From NCBI GenBank assembly GCA_002321335.1, contig DCMG01000013.1, positions 1 through 48,099 of the forward strand: a stretch of 48,099 nucleotides of DNA. Reading direction: 5' to 3'. Source of the DNA: Bacteroidales bacterium UBA1628 (GTDB lineage: Bacteria > Bacteroidota > Bacteroidia > Bacteroidales > UBA932). Positions within the stretch are counted from its first letter, which is position 1. Each line of letters begins with the position of its first letter. The notes under the pieces are model-generated. The model was given only the letters and a program-made list of their open reading frames with translations, was not told where the DNA came from and made no database searches. This document shows positions 6,426 to 15,339 of the stretch, in pieces. The position numbers were made by a program, and so were the translations under genes.

Positions 6426-9335
6426 TTAGTAACCGAAAATTTCCTCAAGGGTGAGTTCGGTGACAGGACCGAGCGAGCCGACGAAGTCCATGTTCAGGCC
6501 TTCTTTCTTGCCGAGGAATCCATAGACGTACTTGCGGCCTTTGATCCACTTCTCCTGGAAGGCCTTGACATCAGCGAGTGTCATATTCTGGACATTCTCG
6601 AACACTGCCTTCTCACGGTCTTCGGTGAGACCATAGTCTTGTAAGTCAAGATATTTGTAGAGTACGTCGATGCCGGTTGTCCTGCTTGTGCGGATGCCGG
6701 TCAGAAGAGAAGTCTTTGCCACTTCGAACGCTTTCTCGGATTCAGGCATCTCGTTGATGATGTTGTCGAACGCCTCGACGGCATCCTTGGCATTGTCATT
6801 CTGGGAGGCGATGAAGGCGTAGAAGAGGTAGTCGCAGTCTTTGTAGCCGAGGTCTGTGAGGAAAGCCGATGCTGAATATGCAAGGCCACGCGCCTCGCGC
6901 ATTTCCTGAAAGACGATGGCGCCCATACCGCTGCCGAAGTAGCTGTTGTACATTCTGACGCTTGGGTCGTTGGCGGCGTTGAATTTATCTCCTCTGTCTG
7001 AATATTGCAGGTAGTAGAACTGATTGGCGTCGTACGGGGCGATGAACACCTCGCTGGAGGCAACCTGCCTTGCCTGAGGGTAGGACCTGACAAGAGACTC
7101 AGGTTTTTCGCTGATCTTATGGTGCTCCGCAATCATTTTTTTTGCTGCGGCTTCATCGGACGGGCCATAGTAAAGAACGTCATGTTTCTTCCCGTAGAGG
7201 TCCCTGATGGCCTGAAGAAGCTCTTCGGAGGTCAGGGCTGCCACCTGCTCGTTGGTGAGGGTGGCCTTCTTGATGTAGTCCGGACCGTAGAAGATGTACC
7301 TTCTGAGCGCGCCGAAGCAGGCACCTTGGTTCAGTTTGTTGTCGGAGCGGGTTTTGAATATGTCGGATTTCAGTTCCGCGAGGATCACGGTGTCAGCCTG
7401 CGCGTTGAAAATCAGATCCTCAACGATGTCCATAGCCTTGCCGACATTCTCGTCAAGTCCGCTCACGCCGATGTAGGACTGGGTGGTTCCGCAGGAAAGT
7501 CTCTGGAAGCAGGCCAGTTCGTACAGCTCTTTCTTGATCTGCTCGGCTGATCTGGTCGGAGTTCCGAGGTAACTGAGGTAGTCGAACGCGAGGCCGAGGC
7601 GCGGGTCGTCTTGGTTGCCTCTGTCGAACACGTTGGTCAAGGTGGTGATGTCGTTGGTCTCGTTCTTCTTGTAGAGAAGTTCGATGCCTTCAGCCACGCT
7701 GCCCTTGGACATGTCTTTGGAGAAGTCCACGAACACCGGCTCGATAGGAGCGACTTCCGTGTTTTGGATCTCGGTCAGGAACTCGCTTTGCTTGTCTCGG
7801 TTGGTCTCTATCGGAGTGATTGCCGGGGCTGCGAACTTCTCTATGTTCTTATCTTCTCCGATGCGCTTATAGACAGCTACATAGCTGTTCGCTCCGAGGT
7901 GCTCGTTCGCCCAATCCACGATTTGTTGCTTGGTGACTTTCTCAAGCCTCTGCATCTGGAGGGCATCGTCCTTCCAGTCGTGTCCGTTGATGAATGACTG
8001 AACGAAATTCATCGCCCTTCTGCCGTTGTCCTCAAGCTGACGCATGTTGGAGAGCTTGTAGTTGTTCAGCGTTGACTGGATGAGACTCTCATCGAAGTCT
8101 CCGCTGCGGAGCTTGGCCACCTGCTCAAGCATCAGGTCTCGCACCTCGTCAAGTGTCTGCCCCTCACGAGGATAGCCCACGAGCATGAACTCACCGTAGT
8201 CAGGACGGGTGTAGTTGAAGCCATAGAATCCGTTGAGCTTCTGTGCCTGGATCAGATTGAGGTCGGCAAGGCCTGCCTGTCCGTTGTAGAGGATGTCTCC
8301 CACGATGTCTCCCACCTCGCTTCTGAGGTAGTCGTTCGCTCCCGGAACTCTCCAACCCATCATCACGAACTCAGCGTCAAGTCCATAGACGGTCTTCTGG
8401 ACCGGAGTGGTGATGGCCTGTTCAGGTTCATATTCAAGGAATTTGATGTCAGGGTTCGGTTTCCACTCTCCGAAGTATTTCTCGATCGTGGCGACGAATG
8501 TGTCCGGGTCGAAGTCTCCAGAGACGCAGATGGCCACATTGTTAGGCACGTAGAAGTTCGCCCGATAGTTCTCGATGTTCACGATTGACGGGTTCTTCAG
8601 GTGCTCCTGGGTTCCGAGGGTTGTCTGGAGTCCGTAAGGGTGGTGAGGAAACAGCACTGAGTCAAGGGCTTCCATGGCCTTGCTGTTGTCCTCGGTGAGG
8701 CTCATGTTCTTCTCCTCGTAGACGGCCTCCAGTTCCGTGTGGAATCCACGGATCACAGGGTGCATGAACCTGTCCGCCTCGATCTTCGCCCAGTTGTCGA
8801 TCTCATTTGACGGGATGTCCTCCTGATAGACTGTCATGTCGTTGGATGTGAACGCGTTGGTGCCATCGGCTCCGATGACGGCCATCAATTTGTCATATTC
8901 ATTGGCGATCGCGATCTTTGACGCGGCGTAGCTGATCGAATCAATCTGATGATAGATGGCCTTGCGCTCCTCTGGGTCGGTCTTTGTGCGGTAAACCTCG
9001 AACAGCGCCTTGATGGAGTCGAGTTTTGGCTTTTCGGCCGCATAGTCGGACGTTCCGAAGTTCTCCGTGCCCTTGAACATCAGGTGCTCAAGGTAGTGGG
9101 CGAGTCCCGTGGTCTCCTTAGGGTCGTTCTTGCTGCCGACCTTTACGGCGATGTAGGTCTGAATGCGAGGGGTCTCCTTGTTGACGGTCATATAGACCTT
9201 CAATCCGTTGTCGAGGGTGTAGATTTTCGTGTTCATAGGATCTCCCTTGACTGTCTCGTACTTGTACTTCGCGCATGATCCTGTCAGGAGCAGCGTGATG
9301 ACGGCTATCACCGCCAGAGTGAGTTGTCTTTTCAT
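6426..9335 (-). CDS. M16-family zinc metallopeptidase, two-domain lipoprotein
   Basis: Insulinase/pitrilysin-family peptidase of about 969 residues with two fused M16 halves. The start is placed at the ATG at 9335, giving a lipoprotein signal (TLLLTGSC, lipid-bearing Cys about residue 21); an ATG 12 bases earlier is less likely. The inverted zinc motif HYLEH is at residues 80-84, with the third ligand region AVYEEKN about 80 residues later. The second half lacks the motif, as expected for the inactive partner domain. Likely anchored in the envelope and degrading peptides, since Bacteroidota encode many such paralogues. It heads the operon with miaA and purE; the functional link is not obvious. 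Confidence 0.93.
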   Translation of the reverse strand: MKRQLTLAVIAVITLLLTGSCAKYKYETVKGDPMNTKIYTLDNGLKVYMTVNKETPRIQTYIAVKVGSKNDPKETTGLAHYLEHLMFKGTENFGTSDYAAEKPKLDSIKALFEVYRTKTDPEERKAIYHQIDSISYAASKIAIANEYDKLMAVIGADGTNAFTSNDMTVYQEDIPSNEIDNWAKIEADRFMHPVIRGFHTELEAVYEEKNMSLTEDNSKAMEALDSVLFPHHPYGLQTTLGTQEHLKNPSIVNIENYRANFYVPNNVAICVSGDFDPDTFVATIEKYFGEWKPNPDIKFLEYEPEQAITTPVQKTVYGLDAEFVMMGWRVPGANDYLRSEVGDIVGDILYNGQAGLADLNLIQAQKLNGFYGFNYTRPDYGEFMLVGYPREGQTLDEVRDLMLEQVAKLRSGDFDESLIQSTLNNYKLSNMRQLEDNGRRAMNFVQSFINGHDWKDDALQMQRLEKVTKQQIVDWANEHLGANSYVAVYKRIGEDKNIEKFAAPAITPIETNRDKQSEFLTEIQNTEVAPIEPVFVDFSKDMSKGSVAEGIELLYKKNETNDITTLTNVFDRGNQDDPRLGLAFDYLSYLGTPTRSAEQIKKELYELACFQRLSCGTTQSYIGVSGLDENVGKAMDIVEDLIFNAQADTVILAELKSDIFKTRSDNKLNQGACFGALRRYIFYGPDYIKKATLTNEQVAALTSEELLQAIRDLYGKKHDVLYYGPSDEAAAKKMIAEHHKISEKPESLVRSYPQARQVASSEVFIAPYDANQFYYLQYSDRGDKFNAANDPSVRMYNSYFGSGMGAIVFQEMREARGLAYSASAFLTDLGYKDCDYLFYAFIASQNDNAKDAVEAFDNIINEMPESEKAFEVAKTSLLTGIRTSRTTGIDVLYKYLDLQDYGLTEDREKAVFENVQNMTLADVKAFQEKWIKGRKYVYGFLGKKEGLNMDFVGSLGPVTELTLEEIFGY

Positions 9336-9459
9336 AATATTGAACATTTACTAATCGTCAAATATGCGGCGAAATATTCCCCGCTTGCAATACATTTGCC
9401 CTGAATGGCTGTAATTGACAAACTTAATCAATTTTGGCCGCAACACCAAGAAAAGTGAT

Positions 9460-9467
9460 TATCTTTG
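9460..9467 (+). promoter_or_regulatory. Putative smpB promoter (-7 box TATCTTTG)
   Basis: Exact TAnnTTTG box, with TTTG at 9433-9436 in the -33 position (spacing 23, at the long end). Transcription would start near 9472, giving a leader of about 140 bases before smpB, unusually long for this window. Confidence 0.65.
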
Positions 9468-9520
9468 CACCACAATCCTTGGTGTGGTGAACATCTCCGC
9501 AACTATTAGGCTTGTAGGCA

Positions 9521-9598
9521 ATGAATATCATCACCGCTTCGCTGTGCCCCGGGAAATTCTGTGGACAGGTTTGCTGTAGAGGCAGTGAATCGCAATAA
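9521..9598 (+). CDS. Possible cysteine-rich leader peptide upstream of smpB
   Basis: A 25-codon ATG frame inside the smpB leader. The product has four cysteines in the second half (LCPGKFCGQVCC) and ends with TAA fourteen bases before the smpB ATG. It starts after the predicted promoter and its frame is closed upstream by a TAG. No family is recognised. It could be a translated leader peptide or chance; without comparison between species it remains a candidate. Confidence 0.25.
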   Translation: MNIITASLCPGKFCGQVCCRGSESQ

Positions 9599-9611
9599 AT
9601 GAATTTTGAAT

Positions 9612-10067
9612 ATGCCAAAGCAGAAAGAATATAAAGTTGAGATACGCAACCGTCGGGCCTCGTTCGACTATGAGTTCCTTGAAACCTATGTAGCGGGAAT
9701 ATCCTTGGTCAGCACTGAGATAAAGTCTATCCGTATGGGCAAGGCCTCGCTGGTCGATTCGTTCTGTTATTTCATCGGCAACGAGTTGTTTGTCAAGGGT
9801 ATGAATGTGGCCCAGTACTTCTGGGGCTCATGGGGGCAGCACGAGCCGATGAGGGACCGCAAGCTTCTCCTGACAAAGCGTGAGCTCCGGCATTTGCACC
9901 AGGCCGTAAAAGAGAAAGGCCTTACCATCGTCGCCACCAAGCTGTTCATCAACGAAGACGGCCTTGCCAAGCTTGTCATCGCCCTCGCCCGAGGCAAGAA
10001 AGTCTATGACAAGCGTGCCTCCATCAAAGAGAAAGACCTCCGCCGCGAGCTTGACCGCGGGGAGTGA
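9612..10067 (+). CDS. smpB: SsrA-binding protein SmpB
   Basis: Partner of tmRNA in trans-translation, which rescues stalled ribosomes and tags the nascent chain. The 151 residues include the family landmarks RRASFDYEFLETYVAGISLVS-like strand region at 12-30, SFCYFIGNELFVKGMNVA, and the C-terminal LARGKKVYDKRASIKEKD segment with a lysine/arginine-rich tail. The start is set at ATG 9612 (MPKQKEYK); a TTG two codons earlier is unlikely. The gene is monocistronic between its own promoter and a shared terminator. No ssrA is seen in the window. Confidence 0.96.
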   Translation: MPKQKEYKVEIRNRRASFDYEFLETYVAGISLVSTEIKSIRMGKASLVDSFCYFIGNELFVKGMNVAQYFWGSWGQHEPMRDRKLLLTKRELRHLHQAVKEKGLTIVATKLFINEDGLAKLVIALARGKKVYDKRASIKEKDLRRELDRGE

Positions 10068-10078
10068 TTTTCTGAATT

Positions 10079-10179
10079 TCAGGTGTCAGTTTTAAGCTTT
10101 GGGGTGCAAAACCGCTATTGTTGCCCCCGCATCACCTGACATTACCCACCTCGGGTGCAGAACCGTTACGTTTGCACCC
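10079..10179. repeat. Pair of related palindromic hairpin repeats
   Basis: Two similar units lie side by side. Unit one is GGGGTGCAA (10101 on) closing on TTGCCCCC, enclosed by an outer stem TCAGGTG (10079-10085)/CACCTGA (10133-10139). Unit two is GGGTGCA (10153-10159)/TGCACCC (10173-10179). Both loops share the core AACCGnTA. The arrangement resembles a REP-type doublet between smpB and metK. Confidence 0.6.
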
Positions 10180-10211
10180 CGTCACTATCAGGTCAATAAG
10201 GAGATAACTCC

Positions 10212-10236
10212 GGTCACTGAGCTTGTCGAAGTGCCG
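10212..10236. repeat. Palindromic repeat, GAGCTTGTCGA-core family, copy 1
   Basis: GGTCACT (10212-10218), core GAGCTTGTCGA (10219-10229), then AGTGCCG. The arms are imperfectly complementary around an 11-base core. The same core, or its complement TCGACAGGCTC, occurs at 18584-18608 and, in triplicate, inside ispH. Confidence 0.75.
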
Positions 10237-10253
10237 AGACGGCTAAAGAAAAA

Positions 10254-10300
10254 GGCATTTCCAAATTTTGCACGTTACCAAAATTTGGAAATGTCTTTTT
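10254..10300. terminator. Bidirectional terminator between smpB and metK
   Basis: A stem of about 17 pairs runs from GGCATTTCCAAATTTTG (10254-10270) to its complement at 10279-10295, around an eight-base loop, with A-rich sequence before and T-rich after. It can end transcripts arriving from both sides. Confidence 0.9.
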
Positions 10301-10315
10301 CTTATGGCCGATGGG

Positions 10316-11626
10316 CTATAGTCCGAAGGCTTTTCTGATGTCGTCTACGGCGTCGAGTTTCTCCCAGCCGAAGAACTGGACGAGTTTGTCGGTCTGGTGG
10401 CCGGGCTTGCCGACCTTCACGGCCTTGGTGTATGGCTTACGACCGAAGTGGCCGTAGGCGGCTGTCGGCTCGTAGATAGGGTTCTTGAGCTCGAACTTGC
10501 GGATGATCGCGGCGGGGCGGAGGTCGAAGAGCTCCTCGATCTTGCGGGCGATCTCGGCGTCAGGCACGATGCCTGTTCCGTAAGAGTCCACGAATATGCT
10601 CACAGGCCTTGCCACACCGATGGCGTAGGCTACCTGTACCAGCATCTCCTTGGCGACACCCGCAGCGACCATATTCTTTGCTATGTGCCTTGCCGCATAG
10701 GCCGCAGAGCGGTCCACCTTGCTCGGGTCCTTTCCTGAGAAGGCACCGCCGCCGTGTGCTCCCTTGCCGCCATAGGTGTCCACGATGATCTTTCTGCCGG
10801 TGAGGCCGGTGTCTCCTGCAGGGCCGCCGATTACGAATTTCCCGGTCGGATTGACGTGCAGGATGAAATCGTCCTTGAACAGTGCCGCTGTCTGAGGGTT
10901 CAGCGCGGCCTTCAGCTTCGGCAGGAGAATATTCCTGACATCTGCCTCAATCTTGTCGTGCATCGCCTGATCCACCTTGTCCTGGCCGAACTGGCGGACA
11001 GCCTCTGAGTAAGGAATATTCCCAAGCTCTTCGGCCACGAAGTCATCGTGCTGTGTAGAGATGACGATTGTGTGGACACGCACAGGGTGGTGTGACTCGT
11101 CATATTCAATGGTGAACTGGGATTTTGAGTCCGGCCTCAGGTAAGGCATCAGTTCCGGGGTGTTATGGCGGATGTCCGCCAGTGCCTGGAGGGCGGTCTG
11201 CGAGAGGTAGAGCGGCAGAGGCATGTAGTCCTCAGTGTCCCGGCAGGCGTAGCCGAACATCATACCCTGGTCGCCGGCTCCCTGATCCTCAGGGTTTTCG
11301 CGCACCACGCCGCGGTTGATGTCCTGACTCTGCTCGTGGATTTCCGAGAGCACTCCGCATGAGTTGCCGTCGAACATGTAGTCGGCCTTGTTGTAGCCGA
11401 TGCGGTTGATCACGCCGCGCACAACCTTCTGAACGTCAACGTATGCCTCGTCTGAACGTACTTCCCCGCCGATTACCACCAATCCCGTTGAACAAAATGT
11501 TTCGCAGGCCACCTTCGCTTCCGGATCTTGGCTGAGGAACTCGTCCAGAACCGCATCCGAGATCTGATCGGCCACCTTGTCCGGATGGCCCTCAGAGACG
11601 GATTCACTTGTAAATAAGTAATTCAT
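10316..11626 (-). CDS. metK: S-adenosylmethionine synthase
   Basis: Makes SAM from methionine and ATP, the main methyl donor. The 436 residues carry SESVSEGHPDKVADQISD at the start, GAGDQGMMFGYA near 118, the phosphate-binding GGGAFSGKDPSKVDRS near 291, and the C-terminal GHFGRKPYTKAVKVGKPGHQ-type region. Expression appears controlled by SAM itself: the roughly 200-base leader holds a SAM-II aptamer followed by a Rho-independent terminator, downstream of a complete TTTG/TAnnTTTG promoter. Confidence 0.98.
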   Translation of the reverse strand: MNYLFTSESVSEGHPDKVADQISDAVLDEFLSQDPEAKVACETFCSTGLVVIGGEVRSDEAYVDVQKVVRGVINRIGYNKADYMFDGNSCGVLSEIHEQSQDINRGVVRENPEDQGAGDQGMMFGYACRDTEDYMPLPLYLSQTALQALADIRHNTPELMPYLRPDSKSQFTIEYDESHHPVRVHTIVISTQHDDFVAEELGNIPYSEAVRQFGQDKVDQAMHDKIEADVRNILLPKLKAALNPQTAALFKDDFILHVNPTGKFVIGGPAGDTGLTGRKIIVDTYGGKGAHGGGAFSGKDPSKVDRSAAYAARHIAKNMVAAGVAKEMLVQVAYAIGVARPVSIFVDSYGTGIVPDAEIARKIEELFDLRPAAIIRKFELKNPIYEPTAAYGHFGRKPYTKAVKVGKPGHQTDKLVQFFGWEKLDAVDDIRKAFGL

Positions 11627-11717
11627 AATGCGTTATGTTTATAATTTCCAATCATTCCGCTACTGTGGCATACTCGTTTCATGCACCACGTTCCACTCAA
11701 GTACACCGGGCGGAAAT

Positions 11718-11749
11718 AAAAAACTCCAACGTATGCGGAATACGTGGAG
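11718..11749 (-). terminator. Riboswitch expression-platform terminator before metK
   Basis: On the minus strand CTCCACGTAT pairs with ATACGTTGGAG (one bulged base) and is followed by six T. It sits between the SAM-II aptamer and the metK ATG, so it can stop transcription before the gene. Confidence 0.8.
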
Positions 11750-11770
11750 CGACACCAAAAACACAATATG

Positions 11771-11822
11771 AAAATTTTTAGCATTTTTTAGTGTGGTTGC
11801 AAGCAGGCAAATCTCTCCACAT
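11771..11822 (-). promoter_or_regulatory. SAM-II riboswitch in the metK leader
   Basis: The minus strand shows the SAM-II signature in order: P1 5' arm TGTGG, then GATTTG, GCTTGCA, P1 3' arm CCACA (11796-11792), an A-rich joint (TAAAAAA) and GCTAAAAA. The published SAM-II consensus has the same GATTTG..CTTGCAnCC..TAAA..GCTAAAA layout and folds as an H-type pseudoknot around SAM. Gene context (metK) fits exactly. The 5' end of the transcript, about 11828, lies just before the aptamer. High SAM should favour the downstream terminator; the direction is inferred. Confidence 0.88.
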
Positions 11823-11832
11823 TTTCCGTATG

Positions 11833-11862
11833 CAAAGGTACTACTTTTTTTGAATATCCAAA
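11833..11862 (-). promoter_or_regulatory. metK promoter (-33 TTTG, -7 TACCTTTG)
   Basis: On the minus strand TTTG (11859-11862) is followed after 18 bases by TACCTTTG (11833-11840), matching the Bacteroidota promoter. It places the transcript start near 11828, just ahead of the SAM-II aptamer. Confidence 0.8.
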
Positions 11863-12025
11863 ACCGACGAAGAATATGTTTTCTTGAATATATCGTTACA
11901 ATCTTCAATTATAACCGCATTGTGGCTAAATTAAATTTTCTGAACCGAAGAAAAAGTGTTAATTTCGCAAGTTGAATGGTTGGTGCGAAAAACATTTAAT
12001 TCAATACTTTATTATTAACAAATCT
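11863..12025 (+). promoter_or_regulatory. Upstream region of the TonB-dependent receptor gene
   Basis: This A/T-rich stretch between the metK promoter and the receptor holds no gene. A near-match -7 box, TAATTTCG (11960-11967, one mismatch to TAnnTTTG), could start transcription near 11972. No convincing -33 box or hairpin is seen. Confidence 0.4.
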
Positions 12026-15000
12026 ATGGTTCAATTACTCAAAAAAGGATTTGCCACATTGGTTGCAGTCCTTGTCGGAATCACGGCTTTCGCGCAGGTG
12101 ACCACGTCCTCGCTGAACGGTAAGGTCACCGATGCCAATGGAGCCCCTGTTCCTGGCGCCGCAGTAGTTGCGGTTCACACGCCATCAGGTACACAGTACT
12201 ACGCTGTTGTCAACGCTGAAGGTCGCTACGCGATCAACGGTATGCGTTCAGGTGGCCCTTACAAGGTTGAGGTAAGCTGCCTTGGCTACCAGACCGTGAC
12301 TTTCACGGATGTCACTCTCCAGCTTGCCGAGTCGTACAGTCTTAACGCTTGGCTGAAGGATGACTCCCAGATGCTTTCCGAGGCGGTTGTTGTCTCCTCC
12401 GCGAACTCCAAGTTCTCTGTCGAAAAGACCGGCGCCGCGACAAACATCAACAAATCACAGATCGAGGCGCTCCCTACAGTCAGCAGGAGCATCACTGATG
12501 TGACAAGACTCTCCCCTTACGGAGGAAACGGAATGAGCTTCGCAGGAACTGACGGACGTACCGCAAACTTCACTGTTGACGGTGCGAACTTCAACAATAA
12601 CTTTGGTCTTAGCGAGAAGCTTCCTGGAGGTGGCTCTCCTATCTCCATTGATGCCATTGAGGAACTTCAGGTTGTGATCTCTCCTTACGATGTCCGTCAG
12701 ACCGACTTCATCGGCGGTGGTGTGAACGCCATCACCAAGTCCGGTACCAACACATTCAGGGGATCCGCTTACGTTTATCACCGCAATGAGAACATGCGTG
12801 GCAACGCTGTTGACGGGACTGAGATTGCCGGTGCTCGTGACAAGGATCGCAACACCACATACGGCTTCACCCTTGGTGGACCTATCATCAAGAACAAGCT
12901 TTTCTTCTTCGTTAACGCCGAATATTCACAGACTCCATCTGTCGCGGTACGTTGGAGAGCTTCTGAGAATGGAGTAGGAAACGCTTCCAAGTACCTGTCA
13001 TACGCTTCTGTGGCTGACATGGAGAAGGTTTCCAACCACGTGAAAGACAAGTATGGCTACGACACAGGTTCCTTTACTGATTTCCCTTCTGACGAGAGCA
13101 ACGCCAAGATCCTTGCCCGTCTGGACTGGAACATCAATGACGCGAACCATCTTGCTGTCCGCTACAACTACACCAACAATACTTCATGGTTTGGCCCTAA
13201 CGCCTCCTCAATGGACGGTGGCACACGTTCCGCCTACGGACGTACCTCACTTTACTCCATGGCTTTCGCCAACTCCATGTACTCTATGAACAATCTCGTT
13301 CATTCAGTGTCAGTTGACCTCAACAGCCGCATCAGCGACAACCTTTCCAACCAGTTCCTCGCCACATTCTCAAAACTTGATGACGTGCGCGGAACCAACT
13401 CAAGCGAGTTCCCGTTCATCGACATTCAGGACGGAACAGGCACCAACACCCAGTACATGTCTCTTGGTTACGAGCTGTTCACTTGGAATAACGCTGTCCA
13501 CAACACAATCGCCAACATCAAGGATGATTTGACATATTATGTAGGCAGCCACAAGATCACCGCCGGTCTCAGCTATGAGTATCAGATGGCCGACAACGCC
13601 TACATGAGAAACGGTACCGGTTACTATCGTTACTCAAGCGTTGATGATTTCGTCAATGGCGCCGCCCCTGAGGTTGTCTGTCTCACTTACGGCTATGACG
13701 GAGAGAAGAATCCAGCCGCCCGCGTTCAGTTCAGCAAGGTTGGACTCTATGCTCAGGATGACTGGAATCCTACTGAGAACTTCAAGCTGACCTACGGCTT
13801 GCGTCTTGACGGCCTGTTCTTCAACAACAGCGACCTGATGACCAACAACGCCATCCTTGGTCTTGACTACTATGACAGCGACAACAATGTCCGCCACATC
13901 GACACTGGCAAGTGGCCTTCAGCCGGGATCACGGTGTCTCCGCGTGTCGGTTTCAAGTGGGATGTCTTCAATGACAAGAGCCTTACTCTCCGTGGCGGCA
14001 CCGGCCTCTTCATGGGCCGTCTCCCTCTCGTGTTCTTCACAAACATGCCTACCAACTCCGGTATGGTTCAGTATCAGGCTCAAATCAATGCAAAGAATGC
14101 TGAGAAGAAGGGCTTTACTATGGATGAGTTCAAGGGCGGTCTCGTTACCGATGCCAGTGGTAAGGCTACAACCCAGGCTCTGCTTGATAAACTCTATTCT
14201 CTTGGTTATCCAAAGACCATTTCTCCGGAGGATGGTACCGTCCCTTCATCAATCGCCGCTGTTGATTCCAAGTTCAAGATGCCACAGGTTTGGAAGACTT
14301 CCCTCGCGGTTGACTACCAGCTTCCTGCCTCATTCCCATTCACAGTCACCGCTGAAGGAATATTCAATAAGACCGTCAATGGCGTGATGATGTCTGACTG
14401 GAGCATGCTTCCTGCAGAGGGCTTCGCAAGGTGGAACGGAGCGGACAACCGCCCTATTTTCCCTGCTACATTCAGGAACTCCACCAAGGCGTTCGTGCTT
14501 GAGAACACAAGCAAAGGTTACGGCTACTCCGCCAATGTGACTGTGAATATGCGTCCGGTCGAGAGCCTCAGCCTTATGGCCGCCTACACCCATACCGCCT
14601 CAAAGGAAATCACTGGTATGCCAGGTTCTAACGCAGAGTCTGCGTTCACGTATGTTCCTACTGTCGCCGGCCCTAACAACATCAAACTCCATAATTCCGA
14701 GTATGTCACTCCAGACCGTATCGTCGCCTCCGCGACCCACCACGACAAGAGCGGCAACCATTACAGCTTGATCTACGAGGCATGGAGAGGTGGTTACAAC
14801 TACTCCTATATGCTTGCCAATGACATGAACGGTGACGGCTACAGCTACGACGCCCTTTATATCCCTACCGACAAGCAGGTTGCTGACGGCGAGTTCCGTT
14901 TCGCTTCAGAGGGCGACCGTGACCGCTTCATGGAATATGTCCACAATGATAAATACCTCAGCAAGCATCAGGGTGAATATGCCGAGGCTTACAGTGTTTA

Positions 15001-15322
15001 CTCTCCATGGGTTCACAGACTTGACGTAAGCTACAAGCACGATTTCAAACTCAACATCGGCAAGACCACCAACACTCTTCAGCTCAGCGTTGACATCAAG
15101 AATATTCTTAATCTCTTCAATTCAAGCTGGGGTGTTAGCAAGTACATGAATCCTGATCTCAATTCTGGACGTATCCTCAAGTATGAGACGACTGACAGTC
15201 AGGGTTATCCGGTATTCTCCACTCCGAGCGCTGTCACTTCAGACGTGAAGACATTCGTTCCTTACACTGCCATCGGCCAGTGCTGGTACGCTTCTGTGGG
15301 AATAAAGTATATGTTTAACTAA
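12026..15322 (+). CDS. Oar-like TonB-dependent outer-membrane receptor
   Basis: Outer-membrane beta-barrel transporter of about 1098 residues, energised by TonB/ExbBD. The start at 12026 gives a clean signal peptide (VAVLVGITAFAQ); a longer frame from 11972 adds a non-signal leader. Order of domains: signal peptide, a carboxypeptidase-regulatory-like beta domain (SLNGKVTDANGAPVPGA, about 27-110), a plug domain (about 125-235, with TVDGANFNNNFGL and GGGVNAITKSGTN), then the barrel ending in an aromatic-rich terminus (SVGIKYMFN). This arrangement is that of the Oar/OmpA-like receptor group rather than SusC. The lipoprotein gene starts 17 bases after the stop, so the two are likely one transport unit of unknown substrate. 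Confidence 0.93.
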   Translation: MVQLLKKGFATLVAVLVGITAFAQVTTSSLNGKVTDANGAPVPGAAVVAVHTPSGTQYYAVVNAEGRYAINGMRSGGPYKVEVSCLGYQTVTFTDVTLQLAESYSLNAWLKDDSQMLSEAVVVSSANSKFSVEKTGAATNINKSQIEALPTVSRSITDVTRLSPYGGNGMSFAGTDGRTANFTVDGANFNNNFGLSEKLPGGGSPISIDAIEELQVVISPYDVRQTDFIGGGVNAITKSGTNTFRGSAYVYHRNENMRGNAVDGTEIAGARDKDRNTTYGFTLGGPIIKNKLFFFVNAEYSQTPSVAVRWRASENGVGNASKYLSYASVADMEKVSNHVKDKYGYDTGSFTDFPSDESNAKILARLDWNINDANHLAVRYNYTNNTSWFGPNASSMDGGTRSAYGRTSLYSMAFANSMYSMNNLVHSVSVDLNSRISDNLSNQFLATFSKLDDVRGTNSSEFPFIDIQDGTGTNTQYMSLGYELFTWNNAVHNTIANIKDDLTYYVGSHKITAGLSYEYQMADNAYMRNGTGYYRYSSVDDFVNGAAPEVVCLTYGYDGEKNPAARVQFSKVGLYAQDDWNPTENFKLTYGLRLDGLFFNNSDLMTNNAILGLDYYDSDNNVRHIDTGKWPSAGITVSPRVGFKWDVFNDKSLTLRGGTGLFMGRLPLVFFTNMPTNSGMVQYQAQINAKNAEKKGFTMDEFKGGLVTDASGKATTQALLDKLYSLGYPKTISPEDGTVPSSIAAVDSKFKMPQVWKTSLAVDYQLPASFPFTVTAEGIFNKTVNGVMMSDWSMLPAEGFARWNGADNRPIFPATFRNSTKAFVLENTSKGYGYSANVTVNMRPVESLSLMAAYTHTASKEITGMPGSNAESAFTYVPTVAGPNNIKLHNSEYVTPDRIVASATHHDKSGNHYSLIYEAWRGGYNYSYMLANDMNGDGYSYDALYIPTDKQVADGEFRFASEGDRDRFMEYVHNDKYLSKHQGEYAEAYSVYSPWVHRLDVSYKHDFKLNIGKTTNTLQLSVDIKNILNLFNSSWGVSKYMNPDLNSGRILKYETTDSQGYPVFSTPSAVTSDVKTFVPYTAIGQCWYASVGIKYMFN

Positions 15323-15339
15323 TATTTATTGAGATAATT

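Noticed and set aside
9472..9600. smpB leader as an SRP, 6S or tmRNA gene
   Set aside because: It lacks the SRP RNA tetraloop core, the long 6S duplex and any tmRNA ends; only a weak GTGGTGA/TCACCGC stem was found.
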